Part shown: piece by piece, positions 21,034-33,372 of the stretch | Position numbering within the stretch: position 1 is the stretch's first letter | Layout: each line of letters starts with the position of its first letter | Assembly (NCBI RefSeq): GCF_963678635.1 | Contig: NC_087066.1 | Span: 26,813,453-26,877,452, forward strand | Length of the DNA: 64,000 nucleotides | From: Symsagittifera roscoffensis | Lineage: Eukaryota; Xenacoelomorpha; Acoela; Convolutidae | Reading direction: 5' to 3' | Program-made: the position numbers and the translations under genes | Notes under the pieces: generated by a model | What the model was told of the DNA's origin: nothing | Database searches by the model: none | Seen by the model: only the letters and a program-made list of their open reading frames with translations

Positions 21034-22011
21034 GGGAGGTCGGATCTGGTTAACGCTCCGGCGTTAAGAAAGGTACCGCTAACTCTTGATAGCGATCAGC
21101 AGCTGGAAACGCACCAAGGGGAGGAATCGGGGGTTGAGCCTAAAATCCAAGGGAGTGGAGATGCAAGCAATCTCTATCAGCGTACTACCAGCAGAACTTT
21201 AAATTGGTATAAACTCTTAAAATCTAATGTAATCTCTGAGTCTAAACAAGCTGAAAAACGGGTCTGTGATTAGGAAAAGTGCCGTGGCAGTAAAACCAAA
21301 GAAGACCCTGCCAAAAAAACGGAAGCCGGCCACACTCAAAGAAATGCAACGTAAGCTGGCCACACTGCGAAAAAGGGGGCAATAGAAAGCCCAAAATCGG
21401 AGCGGCCAAAAGCTAAACAACCAGTAGCGGTAGCCACATATCAATCTGAAAGCTCGGACAGTGAGGATTACCAGCCACTCAAGATTATACCAGCACAACT
21501 ACCAGTCGAAATTTCGGAAAGGCATGAGGCAATTGCGGCGGGAAAAGGACCAAGTAGCAGCAGAATAATTCAGGAGGAACACGGAGCGGGAACAAGGGTG
21601 AAAACTAAAACTACGAAAGTAAAACGAGGGAAAGGGAATCAGGACAGACCGTCGTTAGTTGCGAGAGAATGTCTTACAAACAGCAGCCAAGAGGAGGACG
21701 TAGAATCAGGCAGTCGAAGTAAAAGCTCGGGAACAAGGAAAAGCACAAGAAGAAGGAAGCCCTTCGATAAAATGGGAGGAGTAATGATAGACAGTATCCA
21801 TGGGGTGGAGAAGAAAGGAAAATATCCCAGGGAAGGAAACAAGTAAATCTTAAAACTCATTAAAACTCGTGACCCAGGGAGAGGGATGGCCATAAGCCTA
21901 AAACTCAAAGTTAAAGTTTTGATGCGTTAGTTGCGGCGGCAGGTTGAAGGTCATTACGCATTATTTTAATTTTAAATTACTGGGTATTTAAATTTTACAT
22001 TTGTACGGAAT
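21034..22011 (+). other. pol C-terminal tail and 3' untranslated part
   Basis: After the integrase the sequence stays largely open in a changing frame with a low-complexity, charged tail (SESSDSEDYQPLKI, later STRRRKPFDKMGG). The RKSTRRRKP-type ending resembles the C-terminus of Ty3/Gypsy pol. The last 170 bases before the LTR are non-coding. Confidence 0.5.
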
Positions 22012-22240
22012 TTTGAGGGGCTTCATATTTAGATGTCAATCATTTCAGTTGCTATCCATTATTATTTATATCCTTGAGAGTTCTCATACTATAATTAAGT
22101 GTGAATTTGGTACCTGCCTGTCAGTTAGTCTAGGTCTGTCTAGCTGCTATGTGTTGACCTCTAGTTCAGTGTCTTATTTATGCGAATTAGAAACCAGTTG
22201 AATTTAATCTTCAACCGTATCGTTTAACTAACCCTTGTTA
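22012..22240 (+). repeat. 3' LTR
   Basis: It aligns end to end with the 5' LTR (for example GTGTTGACCTCTAGTTCAGT in both). It is followed by the TTAG target duplication at 22241-22244. Confidence 0.85.
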
Positions 22241-22992
22241 TTAGTCTTGAATATTTTTTTGCATTCGAAATATAAAAACGAAAAGCAGCAAAAAAGCTAA
22301 AACCGTGGGTTATTTTTGTTTTTTCTTACCTTTCTTTTTTTGCTCCTGATATAAAATCGGTTGTTACAAAATGATACCAACATCCAACACATAAAGGCAA
22401 AATATAGCGAGAAGCTCTAGCAATTGTAATTGCTGTGACAAAAATGAAGCAGCGTTTACTTGGTCTAAGTTCATTTGTCAAAGATATCATAAAATCTTGT
22501 ACTGTATATTTGGTCCAGACATAAAGATACACAAACGGTAGTCAGCCCGATTAACCAGATGGTCTATTGTTCTGGTGAGGATCAATTGTAAGCAAAATTG
22601 CATGCCAGAGGAGCAGATTTAACAAGCAGATGGGTAAATTATACTGGGTTTTGAAAAAAAAAAGCCAGAAGAAGAGATGATCAAATTTTTCTACAACGAT
22701 TTTGTCTTCAGAGACACAAGTAATCTCAACATTAACATTATCAGAAGCCATCATCGAGTAAAATGGATACATTAAGCTCAACTGATGAGAACCGATTGAA
22801 GATTGCAGTCAATGCTTATAAGATCGTTGCCTGTAAAAAGTATTAGGTGGCCTGGAAAGTCACAATGGTACATGATGGCCTGAAAGTTAAAGAAAGTCTT
22901 GTTACTAGATGCGAAATGTACCAAACAAGCACAACGTCGCCCTGAAAAAACAATGACAAATTGGCCAGAAGCAGAACTATGGGAACAATTAC

Positions 22993-23178
22993 ATGTGTAC
23001 GGAGCACAAATTAGAAACAGGAAAACTATTTACTCGTAATTTACGGAAGGAAAAACTGGAAGAAGTTTTTCCAAATATTGAAGAACTACTCCGACACTCA
23101 AAGAATTTAGAAAATCAAATTTTTCATAAAAACTTTTCAAAAACGGCAATCCAAATTTTAGCGTTTTTCAGCCACTAA
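22993..23178 (+). other. weak RhoGEF (DH)-like coding remnant
   Basis: The frame reads LFTRNLRKEKLEEVF then PNIEELLRHSKNLENQI. The pattern E-x-x-F-P-N-I-E-E-L-L-x-H resembles the stretch in DH domains between conserved helices (IFPNIEEL followed by a hydrophobic helix). There is no supported splice join upstream or downstream and no PH domain nearby. It may be a stray exon, a pseudogene or chance. Confidence 0.2.
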
Positions 23179-24020
23179 TAATGAAACATCGAAAAACCTC
23201 CAAAATGAAAATGAAAATACTGGCAGACCTTTTTCTTAGGAAAAAAATCAAATTGCCTGTATTGGTAGAGTTTGACTTTTGCAAACTTTTCATTCAAGTC
23301 AGAAAAAGACATTACCTCTTCAATTGAACCATTTTTTAAACCAAAATATTTTGTCAGCGAAAAACTGATGTTGCAACTCAGTTCGGTGAAAGAAAACATT
23401 ATAAAACCACATTTATACGACAAAATCAAGCTACAATTTGCGGTTACAAATTGATCAATGCGGAGATCCTATGCCTGCGGTTTTTAGAACAAAAGGGAAG
23501 ATATGATGACTTAGGACTTCAAACTGTTTAAATTTTACGTGATCTATTGAAATTAAACTCGCGGAGGTCATAATTTACTTTTTTGTTTGTTTCATTATCA
23601 TCAGCTTGGGTTTAACCAACTGATGAAATATCTTTTAAGGGATAAAAGAGAAGCGTTAATAAACTTTCAGGAGCTTGTTATTTAGGGTTCCTTGACAGTT
23701 TAAACTGAAAATTAGAATGAGTCCGGAAATCAGACTCCGCAACAGTTGCGTTCCAAATTAAATTGAACTGCCTGAACGAAGACCAATTTTTCTTGACCCT
23801 GATGCAATTTTTTTGAGTTTTTTCAAATCCTAATCGCGGCTCAAATGGTTTTGATATGATAGCACACTTGATCCTCTAACAGTTTTTCTTAAGATACCTA
23901 AAATCAATTGGAATAAAGAAAATTATATAATAACCTGGTCAGAACCAGCGAGGGACTTACTAAGACTTACTAAGATAAAAAAGGATCAAGTTAAGATCCC
24001 CCCCCCCCCCCCCCAAGATA

Positions 24021-24163
24021 GACCAAGTTAAGATCTCCCACTGCAGCAGCATTTTATTCGAATTAAATATGTTTATAGCTGTGTGTGAAATGCTCAACTG
24101 TGATTGCCTGAAAATTCGTTAGAATCAAGTTAACGTTTCAGGTTTGAGGATGTTAGCTTGGTC
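24021..24163. mobile_element. short MITE, second copy
   Basis: It runs from GACCAAGTTAAGATCTCCC to GAGGATGTTAGCTTGGTC, with the same ends and internal ATCAAGTTAACGTTTCAG word as the 6069-6223 copy. As there, an ATCAAGTTA plus C tract lies just outside the left end. Confidence 0.6.
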
Positions 24164-26231
24164 CGATACCAATCAGATTTTAGATAACTTTTCAGGAAAC
24201 TTCTGACAACGTGAACCACAGTTTTTTTTTTATCAGAATGCCCTAGAAATTGTTCATGTGTTCTATTGTGCTACAGCATCAGCGGGGTGCGCAGGAACTT
24301 TGCGTGCGGCGGTGTTTTTGAAACAGTTTCGTATTTTTTAGCGACCTTTCTCTTCTATTTTTGTTTTTCTAAACTTTTTCTTTTTATTTATTATCTGTGG
24401 TCAAAACATTTTGTTTCAGTTGTTTTTTTTGCGATTTTTTAAAACTACTTTGTCATCTTTTTTTTGGAAAAGAAAGACAAATTTGAAACAAATTGCAAAT
24501 TTCGACACGAAATAATATAAAACAAGATAAACCGTTGCAAACCCACGAAAACGTTTTTAGATTAGTTTTTTATATGCCACAAGAAGCGCAGAAAAGTTCA
24601 TTATATCTTATATGAAAGCCGGCGCTGAAAAAGTTTATTTTTATTCGGGTGGAATTAAAAGCGAGGCCCAAACGAACGTAATTCGTGATAATTTTTTTTA
24701 TACAAACATACATTGTCATTGTTTGAATTTGAGTTAAAATCGGTTTAGTTATTTAAATGCAGATGCGATTTTGGGAAGCAAATCAGAGCTACGATATCGG
24801 ATCTGGGAGTTTTATGAGAGTCTTACCTGTTGTTGGGCAATATGTTCAGAACTGCATAGTACAGAGTATAAAATGAGATAAGCAAATGAGGGATATTGTT
24901 TATTTCGGCTGATAAATTGGGCCAAACAAGAGCAGTCAAGTTGCCAGTTAAGCCATCCGTAAGGCGAGGGGGAGAAAGAAAAAGTGAACAAAATAATCTG
25001 TGGAGATACTTGAGGCGAGTGAAGGACTTTGGCCGACTAAGTTACCAATGGGGAATTTTTTCTGATTTTCTTACCAATGGTACGCTAGCCGCTCTGTTGA
25101 AAGGAAAAGCGGGAAATTCAGGTGGATTTAAAAATGCAAAATAGGCCACGCATCACTGATTAATATTCAAATTCGACCCATTCATTTGATTGCTAAGTTC
25201 GTTCATGATCATACATGGCGCCTTCCTTAAACAGACAATTTTCATCGACTGACGCAGGTTGGGAGCTAATAAAGAACACAAGCGTTACTAATCACAACCC
25301 AGTAGTTGGAAAAGTCAGTCAAGATCCAAATCGCGGATCAAGTGTAGATTATTCTTTTTATCTCTTTTTCTTTTATTCTATACTTTTTCCTTCTTTCTGC
25401 ACTTTTTTCTTATTTTCTGCGAATAATCCTAGCGCATAAAGTGTAAATCCAGCCTGGAAATAAGTTATAAACTGGTGATTTTTGTGATGATTAGCGGTGT
25501 AAATGACTTATATCGATATTCTAAATTGCAACTCGAGTTCAGTTTCCATAATTCCTGCCTAGCTCTTGTTCCTGAAAGCGACTTGGAAGGAAAAGACTTG
25601 TATGGATGGGTTCATTTAAAAACCAAAATACACCAACTGCAGAACAGTCAAAATGGCAGAATTAGTGCAGTGCCCAACCAGTCTGTTTCAAGTAGCCGAA
25701 AACTCGCACTATTTTGTAAGCCAAACGATTGTGTTTACATGTAAATGGTTTACGATACTTCTCATTAGCATCAAAAAATGATGCAAATTCCACCTATTTG
25801 TATCCTTATTATACCAAAGCAACCTTAAAACGAGATAACATAAACAATTCGGAACTAAAGAAACCGTAGAAATTATTCAATGCCCAAAAATGTTAACTAA
25901 TTTCGACTTATTGTCCTTTCTATTTGACATTCTTCTATGTTCATTTAACTGCTCTGAAAGATGGCGAGAGAGAGGGAGAGAAAAAAGGGGACGATCAAAG
26001 GTAGATAAGACAAGAGGAAAGCGTGTAGAAGCGATTCAGGCTAGGGGGAACAGGACCACGGGCTGAAAAGACACAATAGCAGCACCACCTATGGTAAGAA
26101 ACAGTCGGCAGAAGTGCAAAAGAAGGAGGGTATATGAAAAGAAAAAAACCTGAGTGTATATTATGTATATGTAAGTCTACAAACGTTAAATAAACCCATT
26201 TTAACTTAATTTCGGGCCGTTTTTTTTTCAG

Positions 26232-26441
26232 GTTTGCAAAACACGTGGTGGCAGAAAGAAGAGAGACGATTTGGGACAGGGTTAAATTAAGCATGCAGAG
26301 TTTGTCTAAAAGGATTTTTGGTGCCTCAATGAAGCAAGTGACGTCGGAGTTTGTGCAAGGAAATTGGCAAGGAAATGGATTCGATATTTTCATGTCTAGA
26401 CTATCAGCAATCATTGTTGCTGACATGAGGTTTGCAGGTAG
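26232..26441 (+). other. exon-like open segment, unrecognised
   Basis: A strong acceptor (TTTTTTTTCAG) is followed by about 70 open codons containing HVVAERRETIWDRVK and FVQGNWQGNGFDIF. A GTAGAG at 26442 could be the donor. Codons look protein-like, but no neighbouring exon can be joined and I see no domain. TGGTGGCAGAAAGAAG at 26258 also resembles an LTR-element primer-binding site, so a retrotransposon origin is possible. Confidence 0.25.
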
Positions 26442-26760
26442 AGCTAATTAATTTATGACCTTTAGATGATCAGTTTTGGCCCTTGTTGGTCGTTACCGCA
26501 ATCTGGTTGACCACAGCTCAAAGATAGTAGTCGGCGTTTTTGTCAGACCTTTTTTACGCTCAGGAAGTTTCATATCACCAGCTAACAAGGACTATTACAA
26601 AACTTTCATCGTTTCCGCTGCTTCGAGGATGGGATTTTTTTGAATACAAGATGTTCTTTTTTCAGATTTATAGAAGCTGTTAAACACAATTTGGTATGCC
26701 TTTTAACGACGTATTGTGTATAAATTGATTTTTATTTAATCATCGACAAATTTGAAATTC

Positions 26761-27498
26761 AACAAGGATAGCCGGTTTCTGTGCAAAAAGCACAGAAGGT
26801 TCCGACCAGTCATGAAAAATACAAAAAAAAAATTTTTTCCTTAAATAAAAGTCGAGCTCAAAAACTAATCGAAAACGTAGAAATTTAATGAATTATGCAT
26901 AACTGACAACAGTTGGCCTCGAAGAAAATGAAAAAAAAATCCAAAAAACTATTTAAATAACTTTTCAGAGAAAAATTTTTTCAAAAATTTGTATTGCCAA
27001 GAAAGCACTAAAAACTTCCAAAATTTTTATTCTTAAATTTACTACCTTTAAGAGGAAATTTTTTTATAAGTCATACTTTCTTAGTCCTATTTGCTATACA
27101 CGCTCGGAGCTAGAATAAAATTCAAGAATTTCCACCCTGTTTTTCTCGACACGGGGAAAAAATTTTCAAAATTTTTATATGTCATTTGAATCAACACAGA
27201 AAGGGCTTTAAAAACATACATGATTCGACCCATTCCGGTAATGATATTTGCTCGAAATTGTACAAAAATAAAATAAAAAAATTCTAATCACTTTTCTCGA
27301 CCCTGAAAAAAAGTTTAGAGATTTTCTTAACTTCAGTCAAACCAAGACTAAAAAACCTTCTAGCGATAAATTACTCGATCTACTCTGATGATCATTTCAG
27401 GAAACTGATTTTGCGTGGCAAACAAGAAGAAAGCTTTTAAAAAGTTTAAAAACAATCCAATGGGCAAACTTTCTTTCCCTTTTCAGTGGTCGGAACAA
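26761..27498 (-). mobile_element. family-2 hairpin element, copy 1
   Basis: It starts AACAAGGATAGCCGGTTT, then a perfect 8-bp stem-loop (TTCTGTGCAAAAAGCACAGAA), then GGTTCCGACC. It ends GGTCGGAACAA, the inverse of the latter. About 738 bp, non-coding. Orientation is given so that the hairpin is at the 3' end. Confidence 0.65.
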
Positions 27499-27867
27499 CA
27501 AGATGTGCTCCGATTTTGCGTGAGAAGTCAAAAAATGATAACAGACGAGCAAATAAGGAATTGTTAAGAACACTGCTTGCTTAAACATAAGAAGTAGTGC
27601 TTTTTCGAAATTCTTTTGGGAATTTTTCATTTTGTACTTTATTAAAAAATGTTTTTTTTTTAATTTAAGACTTAGTGACTGTTTACTGATGAAATAACGC
27701 ATTCGATTTCTGTAAGTCAATGGTTATTTTTTTGTCTAGACTACAAACAGTTCAAATCCCGGTTTAACCAAACAGCCATCTAAAAATCAAGTAAATTGCG
27801 CAATATTAAGTAACTTATAAAATAAGCTCTAATAATTGATTAATATTATTGAAGTTCCATAATCGAT

Positions 27868-28015
27868 TTGTTACTAGGAGCAAAATTTATCACATTGACT
27901 TTAATGTGGGGTGATGATTTTCACAAAAAACCTCAAATTCAAAAAAAATGTTCATTTTTTATTTCATTTATTTTTTTTTCGTGTTATTACTGCTCCATAG
28001 ACAATAAAAGACGAG
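27868..28015 (+). repeat. family-1 fragment
   Basis: GGAGCAAAATTTATCACATT, TGGGGTGATGATTTTCACAA and TTATTACTGCTCCATAGAC match the interior of the full copy at 57461-57958. Both termini are missing. Confidence 0.5.
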
Positions 28016-28491
28016 AAGTTTTGTTGTATCTTACCTACATTTGGAATGTTTTTTGTGCTGCCCATGTTGACTAAAAGTCGCTATCTGAGATTTTATGAAG
28101 GAACGCATCGTAATCTTCTAATTTTGCACAGTTAGTTAATACCTGCTGAGCACAGAATTTTAAAAAGTTAGTTTCTGAATTCTTTTTTGCGATGCATTTG
28201 AAATAACTAAAATCTGAGTTTTTTTTTGTTTGCAGGTGGGGGGGAGGGGGGGGGGGGGGAGGAAAAAGAGCCAACAACTTGAGAAGACAAAGTTAACAAG
28301 ACACCGGTTCAAAAAAAGAAAAATCACAATATAAATGAAGTCTCACTTTGAATGTTGCACGTGGCATAGAAGAAAAGTGATTGACAAGATAAGAACAAGA
28401 GCTGTCCAAATGGAAGGAGAAATAGTAGCAAGGAAGAGAACAAATATAGGGAAGGCAAAAACTAAGAAATTAATCAACTGAAGCAGATGCA

Positions 28492-28880
28492 AACAAGACT
28501 GCTTGTATATCAGGGCGAAGCCCTGAATATCCCGGCTGCACTTTAAGTCCAATTAAAAAAGTTTTTATTCAATAGTTGTAGAAGTAATTGAAAAAAAAAT
28601 GAAAAATATTCTAGAGTTTTATTTATATTCCCCACACGCTAAGTAGGACTAAATTGCTGGTGTCAATTCAACTTGGAACGCAATTATCTCCCGGTTTTTC
28701 GCGTAAAAGAACGCAATATATCGCGCGGGTTAATTATCCCAAATTGTCAAAACTAGCAATTTTCAAACCACAGTAACTTAACGAAAAATAATCACAAGTG
28801 AAATATATATAATTTTTTGAACTTGAGCTTCGTACAACAATATCTTCCTAAAGTACGAAAAAACTTCAAGTGATAATGGA
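28492..28880 (-). repeat. family-1 hairpin element, 3' half
   Basis: It starts AACAAGACTGCTTGTATATC followed by the stem-loop CAGGGCGAAGCCCTG. It includes ACGCAATATATCGCGCGGGT and AATAATCACAAGTGAAATA from the body. The GTCGGAACAA end is not recognisable. Confidence 0.55.
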
Positions 28881-29696
28881 CGAAATTACATTTTGCTGAA
28901 TTAAACGACAGTGCAATCGGCATAGATAAACCTCACATACTAATGGCCTGGTTTTATTTGCCTACTTTGAGTTTTTGAGATTTCCCGGAAATTTTTGAAA
29001 ACTCAATTTTGATTGGCCACCGTGAGAAGGCACCGCAATTTTCCTGAGACAGAAAAATCAAAAGAAATGGGAAAGTTAGTGATCAAATTTTACGTGTGGC
29101 AGTGTGATAAAATCATTAAAACATCAAAATTAACGGTGGCCAGTCAATAAACAGAATAAGTCCAAGAGCAGAAAAACAAAAAAAGATCAATTTTTATAAG
29201 CTTATGGGTAAGTTAAATATAAGAATTGTCAAAATTACCAAAGAAGCAATAGTTTGTGCATAATTTGAATAAATTGATCGAGATTTTTTAAAATTCAGTT
29301 TGGAAAAACTTGATAAAATTATTCGCCTCAAGCATATTTTGTTCATTTTCTTAGTATTATTGACGACTATAAAAATTGTTTTTATCAATTAGCCGGTATT
29401 AATTAATAAAAATTAATATTTTTCTGTTTTTTTTCGCTTTTGAGCCCATTCTGCTCTTGGACCATTCTGCTTTTTGCTCCACTTCCAAAATTAACGCGTG
29501 AACGAAGAGAACAAGAAAATCAGACAAACTTGCGAATGTTAAAACAATCTTTTATCCAGTTTAAAGTTAATTGAACCAAATTAGGTCACTTTTTTTGGAA
29601 TCGAGATATGTCGAGAATTAGAAGTTTAAAAGAAAAGAATAAGAAACTTTGCGAATCAAAAAAGTTTGCGATGTGGACCTAATGCTTCTAAAATCA

Positions 29697-30222
29697 AACA
29701 AGGATAGCCGGTTTTTGTGCAAGAATCACAGAATGTTACAATAGTCTTTAAAAAATTCAAAAAAAAAGTTTTTTCAATTTGATGTCTTTTTTTCTGTGTG
29801 GTATGATAAGAAGTCTGAACGGACAAAGTGATTGAACTTTTCAGAAAGTTTTTGAGTTTTAAACGTTTGATTCCAAAGTTGGCGCTAAAAAGCTCCAAAA
29901 GCTTACTTCGCTCGAGTAAAACTAAGTTTTCACGGTAAATTAATCATAAACAAGCTTTTGTAAGCATATTTAGCCCCAACTTATTTGCTCGAAATTAGAC
30001 CAAAAATCAGAAATTTGAAACTGATTTTTCTCGACACCGAGAAAAAATTTTCAAAATTCTAACTGTTCGAATCACGATTGAAAGGGTGTTAAAATATTAT
30101 ATCACTCGAACAATTCCGATGATTATTTGTGGTACCTGATTTTGCGCGGAAAACAAAAAAAGATACAAACTAAAGCACACCCGAAACAAAAATCCTCCAC
30201 ATTTTCCAAACGGTCGGAACAA
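29697..30222 (-). mobile_element. family-2 hairpin element, copy 2
   Basis: The start AACAAGGATAGCCGGTTT, a decayed stem-loop (TTGTGCAAGAATCACAGAA) and the end GGTCGGAACAA are present; about 526 bp. Open frames inside are not conserved between copies. Confidence 0.6.
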
Positions 30223-30419
30223 AAATCCAAAATTATTGCAACCAAATTTATCCTGATAGTCCTTCGAAAGAAAGGCAATATTATCCAAAGAGTATCGGTC
30301 AAGCTCGAGGGGATCATATCGCAACTAAGGTCGTAAAAAATCAGTGAAGTGAAGAATACTATAATATCCAAACAAGCACAAACCATAAGAAGCAGCCAAT
30401 CAAGGGAACACTCCAATAC

Positions 30420-30640
30420 ATGACATAAAAGCGAACCTTTTAAACTTTGCCCAATGCCAAAAACAGAAAAAAGATGAAGTGTTTAAAGAAGAAAACGAAA
30501 AATAAAAGGTTGCAAATATCGAAGTAGTGGTAGATCCCGCAGCCGCTAAGTGGCTACAACGCCACGTGAAATGGAGGCAGATTGAACAAAAACTAGACCA
30601 CCTTGAAAGGGGGCATTTCTTGAAATGAGAAAAGTAAAGG
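30420..30640 (+). other. coding-like strip with stops, unrecognised
   Basis: One frame gives LLNFAQCQKQKKDEVF, a stop, then VVVDPAAAKWLQRHVKW and QIEQKLDHLERGHFL. It looks like a helical, charged protein segment with one in-frame TAA. I recognise no family; it may be a pseudogene exon. Confidence 0.2.
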
Positions 30641-31128
30641 CAGATAGTTTTATACAAATGAAAGAATATTTAGAAAAAATCAAGCTAAACAGATGGGGAG
30701 GGAGCATGAAAGTCTGAAGAGTCCTTGATTGATTTTGAATTGTTTTGCAATGAGACACTAGTTAGAGTTGCAACAAACGAGTGTTCAAAACAAGGAACAA
30801 AACTCTGACAATTTACATTTAGTCGATCCCATCTCCTTTGCCCGTTGAAACGTGTCGTGTCATAACTAAGCAGACCTTAAGCCTTAAGCGAATGAAATGC
30901 TCATCAACATGTTTTCAAGAACCAAAAAGTTAGAATGTTGGAGCACCTTGAATTTGTTAGCTGCTGAAGAACATTCTAAAATAGAGGTGGGTGGAGAAGC
31001 GCAGAGACAATTCAGCCACAGACAATTCAACCAATTTCAAATACAAACAAATCAGCCAAAATCAGCCAAATTTAGCTAAAGGCAATTCAGCCAATTTAGA
31101 TTAAAGAGATAAAAAGACAAATTAAATT

Positions 31129-31560
31129 TTATATTTTGATTAGAGTCAGAAGGCTTTCAACATTTAAAAAAAAGATATGTGAAGCATCGAATAACAAACT
31201 TACATTGCATAAATTTCTAGGATATATGTTCATAAAAATACACAGTCTTAATTTTTTCTGTATATGGCCTCGTATGTAGTGTTTTGCGTTTTGCCTGAAT
31301 TTCTCATCGGCAATTGAATACTTGGGTATCGGTTTTCGAATAATATCACCGTACATCAGTCTCTCTACACTAATTTTAGCAATTTTTTGCTCATCTTTGA
31401 AATGTGTGATGAGCTTGGGGAAGGCTGTGTGCTTTGTCGACACGAAATTATTGAAGCTGCCATTCCATGCCTCCAATGGATCTTTCGCACGAGGATCTCC
31501 GCTGAATTCTGTTTTATCGGCGCTGCATAAGGAAGCAGGTCAATTTAAGCATTGAAAACA
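31129..31560 (-). pseudogene. C-terminal fragment of a MULE-type transposase
   Basis: A 115-codon minus-strand frame begins (with upstream continuation to about 31530) KDPLEAWNGSFNNF, followed by FPKLITHFKDEQKIAKISVE and KFRQNAKHYIRG. In the FLYWCH/MULE group the corresponding part reads VEAWH-x-x-F, then a K-x-E-Q helix and a Y-x-D-x-A-R-type segment. The match is by pattern only. No catalytic domain is adjacent. It could be the missing end of the fossil at 1062-1783, but the two lie 29 kb apart. Confidence 0.4.
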
Positions 31561-32864
31561 ATATGTCGGGGAGCGTTACCAAATTTGTGACTTTATCTCG
31601 AACTTCCTTAACAAACTTCTTAGCTTGACTTTTTATGGGGCTCGGTAAATGAGCGTGCTCGGATCTAATGTGAACTGTTGATGTTCAACCACTTAAACCA
31701 CTGCTCTGCAGTTTCCCAACGAGCATTGCCATTTAATGAGGCCGTTCTTAAGTTTTTTTACGGTATCTATATTCATCAAGACATAGATGCTTCTTCTGCA
31801 TTCAGATGATACAAATTTTTTTTTATACATCAACTTTTGCCAAAACGGAATGAAGAAGAATGATTCAGATACTAATCAACCAGTTGTTCAAGCTAGTTAC
31901 TAATGAAAAATAATCAAAGTCAATTGTGTAAATGGACCATCTAACTGCAAAAAGTAGACGTTAAACTCGGTACTGGTTTCTGGTTAGATAAAATTTTAAT
32001 CGGAATTAGTTTATCTTTTGAAGAAGTTTAAGTTTCAAACTTGCTTCAACCAACTACCCAAATTACCTGGTGGGCTGTTGCACTCTCACGCCTAAGGCAT
32101 GATGCATGATAGGAATATCAGCGTAACTGTGTGGCCAGTACGTAGTAGGGCTGGTGAACTATACAACTGACATCCTTTTTGACCACCTGTAAAATTTTCA
32201 ATTTCTTGTCTGGTCTGCTTTGGTGTAAATTGATTAACTTTTACAATTTGTGCATTTTTTTGTTGAGTTCGAGTTTTGCTTAACAACTTTTCTTAAAATG
32301 GAAACAAAAAGATTTGTTTAAAATTTTATTATGTTTAGGTACTTTTGGTTCTGTTAATTTTATTTGTTTTAAGTGCATTTGAAAGGAATTAATTTAAAGC
32401 TTTGACGTTTTGCCGCATGTGAAAAGTTTTTGCGCGCACAATTTAAAACTTGAAAACTGTCTGAATAGTCCTTAGCCTAATGGTCTCACTCATTTTGACT
32501 GAATCGTCTGAATTTGAAATTAGCTGAAATGTCTGTTACCGAATTAATTGAACGCGGGGTGGAGATTCGTCATTCAAAGAGATCTCAAAGAAAAAATAAA
32601 ACAATTTTAAAACCTTAGCGATCATTTTGAACATGAAAAAAAAAATCAAATCACTATCGGCATAACAAACGGTTTCCTACTGCCTCAAAAAATATATTTT
32701 TTTGTTTTTCTCACTCACCATTCGTGGCACAAATTGCAAATGAGCGTTGTAGGAAGATTTTAGTGGCTGGTTACGGTGTGTGATTTCTGCAAGTGAATGG
32801 TATCTATTCCAGTGATGGTATCAAAGTTTTTTTCTACAAAATTCGTTTTATATGCCTTAGGAAA

Positions 32865-32920
32865 AAAAAGAGTATCAGTGCTTTGCCCTGATACAAGCAG
32901 TTTTGTTTAGTTTTGAGCTC
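32865..32920 (+). repeat. family-1 3' terminus only
   Basis: AGTGCTTTGCCCTGATACAA and GCAGTTTTGTTT match the family-1 hairpin end; the body is unrecognisable. Confidence 0.5.
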
Positions 32921-33281
32921 AGAGCATTGACAATCTTAAAATTCTTCAAACTTTTTGTTTCAAAATTTCTTCAATTTTTCAGAAGAACCAAAATTAATTA
33001 TTTCACAGGTAGCAAGTAAATAGCATCAAAAGTAATTATTTCAGCGTAAATTGGAAAAAAAACATGTTTTCAAATAGAATACCGAAAAACACCTAAATTA
33101 TCGAAATTATATTTTTGTTTTCAGTGCCGCAGTGCTGCAGTGCAAATCAAATGAGTGGAAAGTATCAATTAATAGTGTTTTTGAACCTTTCTTAATTCGC
33201 TTTCTTACAATTAATGGAAAAACCATATAACGAGATGATTTGGGTCATAACATTTTGAAAAGTGAGTCGCTGCTATCAAGT

Positions 33282-33372
33282 TGGTCCGAATAAATTGGTC
33301 CAAATAATTACTTCAAATAAATCGGTCCAAATATTTAGTCCAAATAATTTGGTCCAAATAATTTGGTCCAAA
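33282..33372 (+). repeat. tandem repeat, AATAATTTGGTCCAA unit
   Basis: About six imperfect units of 14-18 bases with the core GGTCCAAATAA or GGTCCGAATAA. Confidence 0.75.

Larger units (their letters stand above)
16233..22240 (+). mobile_element. Ty3/Gypsy-type LTR retrotransposon, full length but inactive
   Basis: Two LTRs of about 228 bp bracket gag, protease, reverse transcriptase, RNase H and integrase in the Ty3/Gypsy order. A 4-bp duplication (TTAG) flanks it, so it arose by ordinary integration. The LTRs differ by a scatter of substitutions, and the coding region has several stops and frameshifts, so the insertion is not recent. No purine tract abuts the right LTR; the nearest (AGGGAGAGGGATGG, about 21877) is over 120 bp away. 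The element is on the plus strand in an otherwise gene-free interval. Confidence 0.85.
22245..26231. other. gene-poor interval
   Basis: No gene is firmly supported. It contains a weak RhoGEF-like frame (22993-23178), a MITE (24021-24163) preceded by a C tract, and a purine-rich stretch (25965-26130). Confidence 0.4.
26452..31128. other. repeat-dominated interval
   Basis: Two family-2 elements (26761-27498, 29697-30222), two family-1 pieces (27868-28015, 28492-28880) and a G tract (28237-28260) account for much of it. The rest is AT-rich, with one degenerate coding-like strip at 30420-30640. Confidence 0.5.

Noticed and set aside
33282-33372. CRISPR-like spaced repeats
   Set aside because: Units are degenerate, spacers are absent, and the context is eukaryotic.
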